From: Lycorma delicatula
Lineage: Eukaryota > Arthropoda > Insecta > Hemiptera > Fulgoridae
Direction: 5' to 3'
Length of the DNA: 64,000 nucleotides
NCBI RefSeq assembly: GCF_047948215.1
Contig: NC_134455.1
Coordinates: 150,704,575-150,768,574, forward strand
Made by a program: the position numbers and the translations under genes. The first letter of the stretch is position 1. Each line of letters opens with the position of its first letter. Of this stretch, positions 52,501 to 64,000 are shown piece after piece. The notes beneath the pieces were generated by a model, which saw nothing but the letters and a program-made list of their open reading frames with translations, had not been told where the DNA came from and searched no databases.

Positions 52501-53266
52501 CATTTCATTACAAAAAAAAAATAATTATTTTGAATTGAATAGTTAAAGAATAGCCTTTAATGCAAAATTTGTTAATTTTTATGTGTACTGATAAATAAAA
52601 TTATAATCAATCAGGCATAACTTATTTTATAAAAACCTTAACATTTAAATACGAATCTCTCAATTTCTTACATAATTATTAAAATGTAGTGATATACTGA
52701 ATAAATATATTTTTCCACCTCACTGTTAATCAAATTATGTTTTAGTTGCATAATAAGAAAATTCCATTTTTATCAATGTAAAAAAAAAAAACAACATAAA
52801 ATGTGCAATATACAATAATTAATTGTAACAACTCAAAAAATGAGAACATCAATAAGGAGAGCCTCACATAATAATGATGGTAAACATTTTTCAGTTGTTT
52901 TGTTTCGGTAGAGAATAGACTTCAGGAAATTAGTAGCCACACTCAAAATTAACCGATGATTTCTCCTATCTCCTGTTACCAAAAGGACTCATGACCCACA
53001 ACTTTCGCCTACTTCAGTTTGATTCCTTCTACCTTTCTCTAGGGAATAGTGAAAAGAACAGGGATTAAACTTTTGCCAAGATTATCATTATGATTATCAT
53101 CATAATAACAAACTGGACACAAAAATAAGAAGACATACACAAGAGAAGGTGTAGTCAAACATTCTTCATAAAATTTTCTTCTTTATTAAAGATCATGGAA
53201 CACAATCTAATTTTATCATAAATCAATCGTTGACCTTGAAAGGGAATTAATAAACACTAAGGTAAA
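49576..53266. other. Intron, nothing assigned
   Basis: AT-rich. A less AT-rich patch at 49760-49970 and another at 52860-53060 look like old repeats by composition, but neither matches a family I can name. No exon is supported. Confidence 0.4.
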
Positions 53267-53443
53267 GAGAGTCTCTCAATATATGAAGAAATAGAAGAGT
53301 TCTTTAGTAATCTGTTAATGAAACTGAGTGATGAGCTGGGTCCTCTGATCATTGAGAGAGTCTCTCAATATATGAAGAAATAGAAGAGTTCTTTAGTAAT
53401 CTGTTAATGAAACTGATTGATGAGCTGGGTCCTCTGATCATTA
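53267..53443. repeat. Tandem duplication, 89-bp unit, two copies
   Basis: The unit starting gagagtctctcaatatatga occurs at 53267-53355 and again at 53356-53443. I see one internal difference (gagtgatgag against gattgatgag) and a difference at the last bases. Near-identity indicates a recent event. Confidence 0.92.
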
Positions 53444-54429
53444 TAACTTCAAAATACAGTTAAAAAAATAATTAATTCAAGGAAGTAACAAAATATTTTG
53501 AACTTAACAGAGGAGAGCACTTAAAAAAGTTTAGTCAGCAAAATAATTTATAAAACCAAACATAAGATTTTTTACTCAGGAAGTCAAAATAAAATAGGAC
53601 TGGCTGATTAACATTAATTTACATTATAATAAACAAATGATGGGTAACATCAGTAGTTAATAATAACGTAGGTAAACTACTGTCTCCAAGAATTTTACAA
53701 AATAGTCCTAGCAAATGCAGCTTGTACTTATAAGCAAATTATAAAAAAGAAAGAAACACAAATGAAAGAAAAATAAGAAATCCAGAGACAAAATTCAAGG
53801 ATAAAATTAGTTAGTGGTGAAACAGTACTCAGAAGAAAAGCATAAAAGAGATAGGATGAGGAGAAAAGTAAGATTGAGAAGGCAGCAGTAAATTACTGGG
53901 ATTAAGATAAGTAAAACAGCAGTTGATGAATATAAAATATAGATAATATGGAAAAGAAGAAATGAAAAGAGAAAGAATATAGTAATAAAGAAATTATTGT
54001 AAAAAGCAAACTATAAAAGAGAGTAAATCTAAATACAGAAAACAAAATAAAGTTAAAACAGTAAAATCAGGAAATTTTCAAAACAGTAAGACAGAGAAGA
54101 AATATTTGGTGGGAAATATTTGAAACTAATGATTAGTTTCAATATAATTAAAAGTGAAAAGAAAAAACAAAAACCATGAAGAAAACACAGCCACATCCAA
54201 TAAAACACCAAGAAATGGAAAAGTAAATGAAGCAATATTCTGTTCTACCACAGATAATAGAAATAAGACTCCAGTCTCACACAGCACACACGTGCATGCA
54301 AGGGCTTTTGCAAGGTAGACATTCTGAAATTGATGTAACTGCTGGAAAACTACCCAATACAGAAGGAGAGGATTAAAATTGTTTGACTGGCTTTTTGAAG
54401 GATATAGTAATGGGACAAAAAATATCATA
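53444..54429. other. AG-rich intronic sequence, possibly part of a decayed LINE
   Basis: The plus strand is strongly A/G-rich from about 53740 to 54100, unlike neighbouring intron. It may be the degraded upstream part of the reverse-transcriptase remnant that follows. No motif was placed here. Confidence 0.35.
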
Positions 54430-55290
54430 GGATTAGAAAAAGGAAAAGTAATTCCTATATTATAAAAAGAAGTTCCCATGCCATGAAAAACTATAGGCTG
54501 TATCACTTATTTTCTCTTCTCATATATATTCAATGTTTTAATCGAAATGTTGCATGGCAGAATCCAGAAAAGAGAAAAGTTTTTAGTAGGGAAGTAGGGA
54601 TGTTTCAGAATAGGATGAAGGTACATAAAATATGGAAATAGAAAGCTTAGAACACTGGAAAATGCTAATCTATCTTTCATCGACTTTTAAGTGGGCTTTT
54701 GATTTTATCCATAAGGAGAAAGTATCCATGATGTTAGGGAAGAGGGCTGTGAAGACCATATAATAAAACATACACTTTTACCTCAGCTAAAATAAAACAA
54801 GATGAATTGTAAACTTAAAAATTCAAAACAATGGCATAATAGTTTAGAGCTGGTCACTGTTCCTATACCTACTCAATTTATTTTCTGACAAAATTATATC
54901 AGACTACACTAAAATTGAATAATTTACAACAGCAAAAAATATCAAATATGAGATAAATCTTCACATAAAAAAGTAATGAGTGGATCCTAGAGCAAGAGTT
55001 GAATTAAACCAACTGAATTCGTTTTTAATACACTTAAGAAAATTTTGAGAAGCATAAAAGGAGATAATTGATTATAAAGGAGAAAAAAATAAACAGTAAT
55101 GGTGGTTAGGATATGTTAAGTGAATGAGGGTTAACAGATTCCCAAGAACAGCTCTTCAACACCAAGAAAAAGACAAAGGCCACAAAGCACAGATGACCAA
55201 AGAATACTTGAATAAAATCCTCCAAAGAAAACAGCCTCAAACCTAAAAATGAAGAATTCTTAGGCAAGAAAGAAAGAACCTCATTATGAA
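54430..55290 (+). pseudogene. Decayed non-LTR reverse transcriptase remnant
   Basis: Plus-strand frames follow the order of LINE reverse transcriptases. GKVIPIL then a KNYR-like segment lie near 54440-54500 (MP-KTIGCIT). IFNVLIEMLHGRIQKREKFL at 54528-54590 corresponds to the ILxxRI helix. A GFR-like piece follows, then LRTLENANLSFIDF near 54650-54690 (FIDFEKAF-like). After a gap, a C-terminal GHV-RM and RPRKRW-like segment lies near 55105-55200. The YADD box is not clear. Many stops. Confidence 0.5.
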
Positions 55291-57312
55291 GACTAGAAAG
55301 AGTAGCATTCTGGTGACAGTAGAGATAGAGGCTCCATCAAAGAATCCTGCTCAGAAGTATTTGTACAGTAGTAGGATGACTAAACATAATAAGCGAGTAA
55401 AAAAGAATACATTTCACCTTATTAAAAATTTACAAGTGTTACAATACCTAAATAAATTTATAAATCATTGGTAATGTTCTGCTGTAGTTTACTTTTTAAA
55501 ATTGTGCTAGTAAAAAATGAAATAAACAGAATACGTTCCTGTAGAAATTGTAGCAAACCTAAATTTTTTAATGCAAATCAAATTTCTTAAGATAAAATCT
55601 TTACTGAAATCAATCTTTTGTTTTCAGTAAATGATCACAGACTAAACTTTTAAAAACTTCAAGATGCATTGAGAAAATAAAATCATACATAAGATTTATG
55701 AAGAAATCTTATGAAGAAGGCTTAACAGAAAAGTAAACATAATTTACTTCTACACAGTTGAGGAAATTTATTTTTAATGGCTACACTGACATCTTCATTT
55801 GCAATAATTTGAAATCACTTTTCTTATGTTGTTTTAATATGAAACATCTTTTTCATGGGGTGTGGTAGCAAAAGATAGTCTGTTCTATAATACAGCAACA
55901 TTTATTAAGCAAATGTAAAAGAAAAATTTATTACAGATTTACAGTACTTTCAACATATCTTAATTAAATTTAAGAATTTTGAACGGAAGCAAAATATTCC
56001 AATACAAATAATATATATTCAACACTCTATTAAATACTCTTTTTTCAATTATGATCATTGTCTGTTATGTTGTTTAACATGTAAAATATAAAATAGAACC
56101 TAATACAAGTAACCAAATAACAATAAATTACTAAATTCTAGAGCTATTATATAAGCACATTTATTAAAGATAAATGCCTTTGTAAATATAAACGTGGAAT
56201 ATACATTTATCACATAAATAAATTTGAAGTTACATTCTTTTTAAAAAATGCATACATATTTTCACAAATATATCCAACAGTGAATAGTATTAATATTAAA
56301 ACTTCACCAGGAAAAATTTCAGTGAGATGGATGATGCATGTATTCATTCAGCACTTGCTAAGTAACTAAAATTTATTAAAAATGATACAAAAATTATATT
56401 ATCAGGGCACATTTCAGTTGCAATAACTTACAAAATTTCAATTATTAGTCAACTCCAGTACAAAAAATTAGAAAATATATATGGTAATTAAATAATATGT
56501 GCAGACACCCTTCCATGACAAAGTAGTACCAGAGTGTAATAAAAATAGAGTAGCATGGCAGGGCGATTAAAAATATATTCAAAAATAGAAAGTTCACTAA
56601 AATATCTTAAACAATATAACAAAATATACATACAAAAAATACTCCACCCCCAGTACACTTAAATATGTAAGTAATGAAACTGAAATATGCAGTTTCAACA
56701 ACTAATTTTAACAAAAATTGTAACCTGTAAATACACCACTTTGTTTGGTCATAATCAAAAGCAACACAATAATAATTAAAATACTTCTATATGATGAGTG
56801 TAAGGAAACTTGAATGCATTAAGTAGATCATTAATATCAAGAAAAACATTTTTTTTTTACGTTATGTTATAACTTACAAGAAATAACTATAATATGTTAT
56901 AACTATTACAAGAAAGGTTAAAAATGCCAGATTAAATTTGAAAAGGTTTGTCAAATTTTTTAAACTTTGACTTTTCAAATCAAATGCCATTAGCATCACA
57001 TAAAATTTGCAAAATTAAGTAGTCTACCTCATCCTATTTATATTAATATTCAGTACAACTAAATACTGATTGTTGCTACAACTAATATTTGCCAGGAAGT
57101 CAAAGATAACTTCACACAAAATTTAATAATATTTAAACTAAATCAAATAAATAGGGTTAATTATTACTACAACTGGGAGCCAAATTAAAGAATAAAAGGA
57201 TTTAAACTCACACCAGAGATAGTGTGTAAAGTATACAAACTTTAGTATAATTTCTAAGAGCTTACTTTTCATACCTGCTATAATTTTTCTCTAAGTTAAA
57301 GAACATCTTAAT
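55291..57312. other. Intron, nothing assigned
   Basis: AT-rich. The first hundred bases may be the 3' part of the LINE remnant. No other coding or repeat signal was found. Confidence 0.4.
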
Positions 57313-57533
57313 TACAGTAGCATGCAAATTATTCTGAACACAGCGAATATTTTGTTAATCTCTACATTGTGACTACACTGCTTGACCATACCCATTCTTA
57401 AAGTTGCCTGTGTAATGTGAAGTTATTGAGGTTTTCATACTTTGGTTATTTAGCAATTTCTACATTATAAAAAGTGTTTTGTGAAAGATTATTTCATTTT
57501 TTATTAAATAATCACATTTTCATATTTTTTGTT

Positions 57534-57535
<2 letters not shown>

Positions 57536-57587
<52 letters not shown>
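57536..57587. repeat. (GT)n microsatellite inside the Tc1 element
   Basis: About 26 uninterrupted GT units lie 220 bases inside the left TIR, upstream of the transposase remnant. Confidence 0.97.
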
Positions 57588-57590
<3 letters not shown>

Positions 57591-57659
57591 ATAATAGACA
57601 TAACTCCAAGAAAGCGTTAGAAAATCGTTTCTCTCTATGAACATACCATTAGGATACGA

Positions 57660-58480
57660 TAAATTCTTTATGAGTGTGGTGTTGAACTAGGGACAGTGAT
57701 TGCTGTTTTAAAACAATTTAAAGAAACTGGTTTCTTTTCACCTCAAAGGAAAGGCAAATGTGGCCATAAAAGAAAAACTACTCCAATGCAGGATCGGTAG
57801 GTAATTAGTGAGAAAAAGTACACTTAATCCAAAACTTATCTCCTGTGTGTTTAAATCAAGAATTAGTAACTAATGGAACAGATTTACACATGACAACTGT
57901 TAGGCGCCAATTTCTTGCAGCTGGAAGGAAACCTTGTTGGCCAGCTAAACAGCAGCTTTTAACACCAGCAATGAGCAAAAATATACCACTCTTGTGAGTC
58001 AAAGCTAACTGCTAACTGAGCAAGAAGGCTGGAAAAATGTTTTGATTCCCGACGAGTCACACTTTTATGTTCAGGGGCAAAGTTTCCATACGGTAGAAAA
58101 GCATCAGCTCAAAATACATTACCAGCAGCTCATATCCAACAATCAAGTTAAAATCTCCCAGAAAAAAGTTTTGGTATTTTTCACATTTGAAGTCCTTATT
58201 CATTACTTCCAGTAGATGGTATGTTGAAAAGTGATGGATATATCAATATTCCGAATTAAAAGGTTGTGACACAACTTCAAAACAAATTCCCAAAAGACAA
58301 CGGAATGATCAAAATGTGTAACAAAATTTGGTGCCAGGCTGTACTCTGAAAGAAGCAGAAAATTTTTCAAAGAATAAAACATATAAATGCTCTTATGGCC
58401 AGGCAACTCCCCAAACCTAAATCCAGTTGAAAATCTTTGGGCAATAGTCAAAAAATGACTCAAGAATGAATCGTACCATA
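57660..58480 (+). pseudogene. Tc1-like transposase pseudogene
   Basis: Plus-strand frames show the paired helix-turn-helix region (ELGTVIAVLKQFKETGFFSP then KCGHKRKTTPMQDR). A linker with ATNGTDLHMTTVRRQFL-like text lies near 57870-57920, and TPAMSKNIP near 57965. The first catalytic block is FDSRRVTLLCSGAKF, one frame off from the expected DES-FxLF, near 58040-58080. The C-terminal WPGNSPNLNPVENLWAIVKK block lies near 58398-58460. The order matches Tc1 transposases. Multiple stops and shifts prevent expression. Confidence 0.75.
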
Positions 58481-58729
58481 ACAACCGATCTCATTAAAAT
58501 AATAATATTAGTATAGTTCTGTGATGAACAAGTAAAAAAAATGTGTAGTACATTTGTTGAAGCGATGCCAAATTGTGTATGTGAAGTGGTTAAAAATAAA
58601 GGACATATTAATTAATTACTAGATATTCACATATTGTACAGGTATGATTTTTTTTTCTAAATAAAATTACTTTTTAGTAAATACCATGTGTTTGATTAAT
58701 TTGCACACTATTGTATATGCAGAATGAAT

Positions 58730-59316
58730 CATGGGAAATGGACGGTTTTGAACTGCGTAGTACTGAGAGCACAATGGTGGTTGATTGTCATGGTGAGAAT
58801 AGTTTACTCCTCACAAGATGCCATTTTTGGTATTATGTACTCTTCTGGCATTATCAAACCATGTTTATTTGAGGAAAATGCCATTAATGTCACTGTTAAT
58901 TTGACTCTATACACTCACATGCTTCAAACATTCTTCAGGCTAGAACTGTGAAGACAAAGAATCACTTTAAAATATGTTTGGTTCCAGCAGGATGGTGCTA
59001 CAGTACATACTGCAAATGATTCAATGGCAGTTCTTTGACGCATGTTTCCTGATCACATCTCACATTTTGGCAATGTTCTGCGGCCTCCAAAATCTCCTAA
59101 CTTATCAGTCTGTGACTATTTTCTGTGGAGATACCTCAAATGCCATGTCTACAACCAACCCTGCATTTTGAATAAGTTAAAGAACGCCATAATTCAAGAA
59201 ATTGCTACAATTTCCCAGGGATGTTAGCCAATGTAATGAAGGATTTTGAGAAGAGACTTGAGAACTGCATTAAAATTGATGGACGTCACCTTGAGGACAT
59301 TATTTTTCATAAATAA
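58730..59316 (+). pseudogene. DUF4817-type transposase, C-terminal half only
   Basis: Starting within about 20 bases of the Tc1 right end, plus-strand frames give GIMYSSGIIKPCLFEENAIN near 58835-58890. VWFQQDGATVHTANDSM near 58978-59025 is the second catalytic Asp block. PPKSPNLSVCDYFLWRYLK near 59085-59135 is the third block, with Asp kept. A C-terminal helix region ends DGRHLEDIIFHK before TAA 59314-59316. The N-terminal half and first catalytic block are absent. It is better preserved than the other two remnants of this family in the window. Confidence 0.75.
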
Positions 59317-60880
59317 GGTGACTACAATTACATTCACATGGCATGTATTGAGCTTATTTAAAAACTGTCCATCATCCATGTGTCACCTGTATACACTTTT
59401 CAACAGAAAATGATTACGTACAATTCACCTTTAAATTAAAAAATTACACCATTCCAAATTCCAGCAAATACTGCTTACAATTTGTTAAACCTTTTAATAA
59501 TTCTACTCTTCCTGAAAATTATATGAAAAGAATTCTAATTTTTACATTGGTAAGCAGGAACCAAAGTATCAGGTATGAAACAGTAAATCATTAGATTATT
59601 AAAATCTTTATGAATACAGATTATCTGTTGATAAGATTTTCAGTCTTTTCATTGTTATATATTAGACCTCCAGCAGATATACATTAACCAGTTATGTTCA
59701 GAACATTTATCAATGAGATTCATAGTGGATATAATTTTTTTCTGCCAATATAGACATCAATGACAATATAAATGGAAAACATCAGCTACTTTGATAATAT
59801 CAGTTACAAACCAAGAGTAAAATAATAACTATTCTAAATACAAGATTAAAAAATAACTTATTTTCCCATGGCTCTAGAAATAGGAAATGCAAAGAAAACT
59901 TCAACTGGCAAAGTGTATTTAAACCTGAATGAACTTATAACACTAGATATATCGGATACAAATAATGCACTCAGGCAGTATCAAATTCTTTTAAAATTTA
60001 TTTTTCCTTACTAAGATTCATGTACTTGTTTATATTAGTTATAAAATCACATTCTAACATTTGGTGTTAACTAATGTAACCTATGTAAATGATACTTTTA
60101 ACAACTGCACATAAAATTCTTCTAAAATACAAAATAATTCATTTTTAACTCGCTAAAACAGAATTTGTATTAAAGAAAGAATACTTTTTTTTAATAACAA
60201 CTAAATAAAATCAATTTTTAAATTCCCTTTTGTATTGTTCTAGATATTTTCTACAAAATCCTTTGAAAATTATAAAAAAATAACTTATCCTGTTTTAATG
60301 GTGGGCAAAATGAAAATGCAGTTTTTAAATACAAGCATTTTCTTTTTAGATGATAATGTTTACAGAAAAGAGATAAAATTAATGTAGAATCTACCAAAAT
60401 ACATTTACAATGGATTTATAATATTTTTTTTTTTATTAACCATTTTCCCAAAATGGAGATAGATGACTGACTGATTTTTAAAATTATTAGTATATTATCG
60501 CCAGGTGAAAGAACTGATCTAAGTTGACATTAATGAACAGCATTATGTGAAAATTGTCTAATATTAAAATTTATTTGAATTTTCAAAATAATTCCTAAAT
60601 TATAAAAAAACAACTCTCACTTTTAGTCAGACTTTTTAAAGGTTATCTTCTACTTCATACTTCTTAAAGTTGTGTACTAAATTCAGAATTTCTTATAAAT
60701 GACCAATTCTAAGCTGCCATATATAAAAAGTAATTAATTACATAAAAGGAGTGAAAATAAACCTATACTGTAACAAGCAACCTACACTGAAAAGTATGTA
60801 TATTTACACAAATAAATTGTAAATGTGTTTATGATACTGCAACATGGTGAGAACAGAATGAAATGTAGAATCTGATTGAT
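59317..60880. other. Intron, nothing assigned
   Basis: AT-rich, no supported exon or transposon. Confidence 0.4.
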
Positions 60881-61340
60881 AATGGGAAAAGGGGCTAGAT
60901 TTTTCTACAGTAGCAACAGTCAGGTTAAAAGTAAAATTGTGAAACTAAATATTCTTAGAAAGAGCTATAATAACATTAGAATTAATGAAGAAGTCTTAGA
61001 ATGAGACCTATACCTATATTTTAGGAGTAGAAGTAATTTTGGAAGAGCTTAGGCTAGAAAAGAGACCAGTGTGGGGTTGTACAAGATGAAGTGCAAGAGG
61101 TCTATTCTTAAACAATATGATTCTTTCAGAGTAATAAATATGATACAGCAATACATACAAAACTATATTGTTTACTACTATTATGTTACGATATGTGGAA
61201 GAATTCGGCCTGTAAAAATGGAATGCAACATAGATATGGGTGGACTAATAAGAAGGAAGTACCAGTAAACCACTGATCTAAGAAGTTGGGTGGGTACAGA
61301 GGAATTTTTGAAGGTGGTTGAAAGAAATAAGAAGCAATCT
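60881..61340 (+). other. Possible LINE-derived fragment (weak)
   Basis: The plus strand is purine-rich and less AT-rich than its surroundings. Scattered pieces (INEEVLE, a LGVEV-like segment and a KYDTAIHTKLY segment near 61140-61175) recall the region after the catalytic box in non-LTR reverse transcriptases. No catalytic motif is visible, so this is only a suggestion. Confidence 0.25.
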
Positions 61341-61743
61341 TAGGCAGTGTATTAATGTAAATAGAGTGGTCCGGAATAAAAAGAAAAAAGACAAATATTT
61401 GGTGTTAGTTGAAGATAAGACAGCATGAGGGAAATTAAGATTATCTCAATTTTAGTAATAGCAACAAAGAACATTTTGAATAAAACTGGCAAGATGTGAA
61501 CTAAATTATGCATTGCAGAAGTAGTAGTTTGATGGACAGATAAAACTGAGGAAACATGTAGATGGGCAATGTTAGTGATGAATAATACATTAACAATGAT
61601 TCCATTTAACAATAAAATAAACATTTTAAAAAACGGACCAATCAAAATGGTATAAATACTATATTGCTGACTGAAGATACAAAAAATGTTAAATAAAAAC
61701 AAATTTTAAATATTAAAAAACAAAAACATTAGAATCAACTTAC

Positions 61744-61939
61744 CAATTCCAAAAGGTTTGGGTGATGTCTGATTGAGTTCAGATTCTGATGGTTTACGCA
61801 ATGTAGTACGAGTGTTTTCATGTGTGTGATGGTGATGAAGATTATGATGGTCATTCTTAAGATCAGTTACACTTTCTGATCTTGTAACTCCAATTGTTGA
61901 AAGGTTCAAACTCTCCAGACTACTATCAAATCTCATTAA
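61744..61939 (-). CDS. Internal exon A, His-rich part of kinesin-3-like tail
   Basis: This exon is 196 bases, begins in phase 0 after ttttttag-type acceptor sequence and leaves one base over at donor gtaagt. It encodes a Ser-rich segment beginning LMRFDSSLESLNLS, then RSESVTDL, a His-rich run (HHNLHHHHTHEN), then LRKPSESELNQ and SPKPFGI. The leftover G joins the first two bases of the next exon to make an Ala codon. The first ATG in it is not claimed as a start, because the frame is open through the acceptor and the exon is flanked by a good splice site. Composition suggests a disordered, phosphorylatable linker with no catalytic domain. A decayed mariner lies about 300 bases upstream in the preceding intron. 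Confidence 0.72.
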
Positions 61940-62248
61940 CTAAAAACCAAAAAGAACGGTAGTATAAATAAAAAACACACTGTATGGACTGCTTTCCAAA
62001 CAAAGAAAAAATTTTAATAAAAAAAGAAGGAAATTTTGAAAGTAAAAAATAGCAGTTACAATCAAAGTAGGAAAGGAGGAAATTAGTTTAACCAAACATG
62101 CTGCCAGCTAATGTACTGCTTTTCTTAACATCACACATTGTAGAAGTATTCATAGTTTGGCTAATATTTACAATAATGAAGTAAATAACTACATTAACAA
62201 TTATCTGGAAAGTTTCATAAATTATATAATTTTTTATATAAAAAAACA

Positions 62249-63580
62249 CGACGGGTGTTTTTTTTTTTCAACCTATGATAGGCTATAAAAAAAGACACAT
62301 TAATATAACAAAATGATTTTATTACAAAAAGTTGAATAGTAAAACTTATTTTTCTACATAATCACCAAAATGATTTAGGCATTTGTCTTATTGAGACACC
62401 AGCTTTCCAATGTCCTCTTCAAAGAAGTTTGTCACCAATGAGGTAAGGTTATGTCTTGACAGCCTCCTGAAGTTCTTCATTGGTAGCGAAGTGTTGTCTG
62501 CCCAACCTGCCTTCAATTCTCGAAAGAGGTGAAAATAGCTAGGAGCTAGGTCTGGACTGTATGATGGATGGTTAAAAACTTCCCACTTGAATTATTTGAG
62601 GTCTTGCATCATGTTGGCATAGTGTGGCTGTACAGTGTTTCAGATCAAACCATGCCAGATGAGAGCATGTTCTTCATTTGTTCTGGATCGCTCTGTGGAG
62701 GCGGCATAAAAATTCACAATACACTTCCTTTGTTATTGTTGCCTTCTGCTCCATAAAGTCCACCGACAAGATACCTTTATGGTCCCAAAAAACTGTAGCC
62801 ATTGTTTTCTTGTTGCTCAGTGTCTGTTTGAACTTTTTCGACTAGTTTGGAGAAGTGTGCATCCACTGCTTAGAATGTTCTTTGATTTCTGGATTGTCAT
62901 ACTGGATCCAAGTCTCATCTCCAGTAATAATAGACTTTAAAAACTCTTCCCCCTCATTATCATAATGTATGAGAAACATTAAGGCTGATTCCATTCACAG
63001 TGTTTTGTGATCATCACTAAACATTTTTGGGACCCAATGTACACACAGTTTCTGGTATTCTAGGTCTTCAGTCACAACTGCGTACTACGAAGACCTTGAA
63101 ATTTCTAAGATTTCTGCAGAAAGTTCACTTACCGTAAACCTCCATTTACGATAAAACAAATCAACACACTCAACCAGGTATACAGTAATGACAAGACATG
63201 TGTCCTTGCCCACCTTCGTCATGGACGTCTGTTTCACTCTTCTTTAAATTTCTTACACCATTGCCATACACTACCATCACCCACAACGTTTTCACCATGC
63301 ACTAGGCTCATTCCGCAATGGATTTCAACAGCGCTAATCCTTCTGCTCACAGGCTCACAGAAAACATATCACACTTCACAACTTACACTTGGTGGGAGCA
63401 TAGTGTGAGTTGGCCATGTTCAATTGTCCATAGTTTGGTTCAAACTGATGCAAAGAAGCTGGCAATGGCAGAGGTTGTGGAGGAGGAGCAGCGCAATCGC
63501 AGGACATGCAGACCTGGCTCCCGCCTATCTCTTGTTTACATAGATGCACAATCGGACGTTGAAAAAAAAAACAACCCTCA
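62249..63580 (-). mobile_element. Mariner element with TIRs, inactivated
   Basis: The ends are inverted copies of gggttgttttttttttcaac: right end read on the minus strand tgagggttgttttttttttc, left end read on plus cgacgggtgttttttttttc. The right end abuts TA (63581-63582); the left flank reads CA in place of TA. The length, 1,332 bp, is canonical. It lies about 300 bp from exon A, within the intron that precedes it, in the same orientation as the gene. Confidence 0.82.
62370..63330 (-). pseudogene. Mariner transposase pseudogene with catalytic substitutions
   Basis: From about 63330 on the minus strand: IHCGMSLVHGENVVGDGSVW, then KKFKEE. TEDLEYQKLCVHWVPKMFSD lies near 63015-63075 and ITGDETWIQYDNPEIKEHSK near 62870-62930 (first Asp). 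An ATVFWDHKGIL segment lies near 62770-62800. The position of the HDNA block (about 62630) is garbled. YSPDLAPSYFHLF near 62523-62560 shows Tyr (codon 62535-62537) where the third catalytic Asp of mariner (PSDxHLF) belongs. A C-terminal part ends near 62370. Stops and shifts are also present. Confidence 0.8.
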
Positions 63581-63582
63581 TA

Positions 63583-64000
63583 TTAATAAAAGGATGTTTC
63601 AGTAATAAACCATTTTGAGATAAATGTAAATATAATTTTTATTGTGTTTCAAATTTAGCATTTTGTTACGCTTTAGGCATTTTGAGATAAGTAATTATTT
63701 TGACAATTTTTTTACAATTATGAAAAAGACTTCCTCTGTTTAAAATTTTAAATGTTTTCCTGCTACATTTCAAGTTAATTTGTGAAACTATTTGTTTTCA
63801 CTGATTTTATTTACAACAATTTTTTCAGAATTAAATTCTTCACAAATTTTTTGTAAATTTTTATTCATTTACAAATCTAATAAAATTAATCTATGGCAAA
63901 CCTAATTTTTTTTTCTTTATCTTTCTGAGCTTTCAACAATCTTCTCAGAAGTTGCCAGAGATACAGCTCTGTGACATATTTTATTCAATTTTGTAGATCA
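63583..64000. other. Intronic sequence at right edge, nothing assigned
   Basis: AT-rich, with no exon boundary that continues the phase of exon A and no repeat recognised. The next upstream exon should lie beyond the window. Confidence 0.4.

Larger units (their letters stand above)
57315..58713 (+). mobile_element. Tc1-like transposon with TIRs
   Basis: The left end cagtagcatgcaaattattc follows TA (57313-57314), and the right end, read inverted, is caatagtgtgcaaattaatc before TA (58714-58715). The pair shares gtgcaaatta-like cores and the downstream aacaca. Length 1,399 bp. The interior holds a plus-strand Tc1 transposase remnant and a (GT) microsatellite in the 5' untranslated part. Both ends and the TA target sites are preserved although the coding region is dead. 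Confidence 0.85.

Noticed and set aside
61706..61936. Exon A read as the first coding exon starting at its internal Met
   Set aside because: The frame is open through the acceptor to 61939, the boundary ctaaaaacc gives a good AG acceptor, and the upstream bases are non-coding; an internal exon is simpler.

Overview
The window is AT-rich, intron-rich animal DNA, almost certainly from an insect. The evidence is long AT-rich introns with GT/AG splice sites, many decayed mariner, Tc1, BEL/Pao and non-LTR elements, and tRNA-derived SINEs. The repertoire would fit Hemiptera, but that is an inference from repeats and not a demonstrated identity. No bacterial features, CRISPR array or rRNA gene is visible.

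One host gene explains the unique sequence. Six exons on the minus strand (61939-61744, 27581-27516, 24139-23904, 20134-20016, 17366-16907, 5637-5460) have consensus splice sites, and their reading phases join without a break (0/1, 2/1, 2/0, 0/2, 1/0, 0/1). Together they encode about 418 residues of a Ser/Thr-rich, partly acidic, disordered tail. The best match I can make from memory is the C-terminal tail of a kinesin-3 of the KIF13/Khc-73 type. In that case the motor and FHA exons lie to the right of the window and the final exons (CAP-Gly in this family) to the left. Both gene ends are outside the window, so no promoter, start codon, stop codon or poly(A) signal is assigned.

The introns (about 34.2, 3.4, 3.8, 2.6 and 11.3 kb) are a graveyard of mobile elements. 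From left to right: a mariner with matched TIRs but a deleted catalytic end (964-1999); a Tc1/mariner-superfamily pseudogene (3240-4210); a SINE (4345-4622); a complete but dead BEL/Pao LTR retrotransposon with both LTRs and a 5-bp target duplication (6988-13546); a deleted mariner ending in a microsatellite (15030-15723); a 484-bp foldback beside a local duplication that brackets an exon (23001-24778); a 855-bp TIR element with 8-bp target duplications and a GC-rich core (25197-26051); a SINE, a mariner and a LINE remnant (27906-30185); a Jockey-like RNase H fragment (34340-35390); a second DUF4817-type transposon (38843-40065); a 1,286-bp mariner of the same family as the one at 15030 (47258-48543); SINEs; a decayed LINE (54430-55290); a Tc1 element with intact TIRs abutting another transposase fragment (57315-59316); and a mariner just upstream of the first visible exon (62249-63580).

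Every transposase and reverse transcriptase seen carries stops or frameshifts, so none is expected to be active. I found no convincing novel multi-gene system. The two structures I could not place in a known family are the 25197-26051 TIR element and the 23184-23667 foldback.
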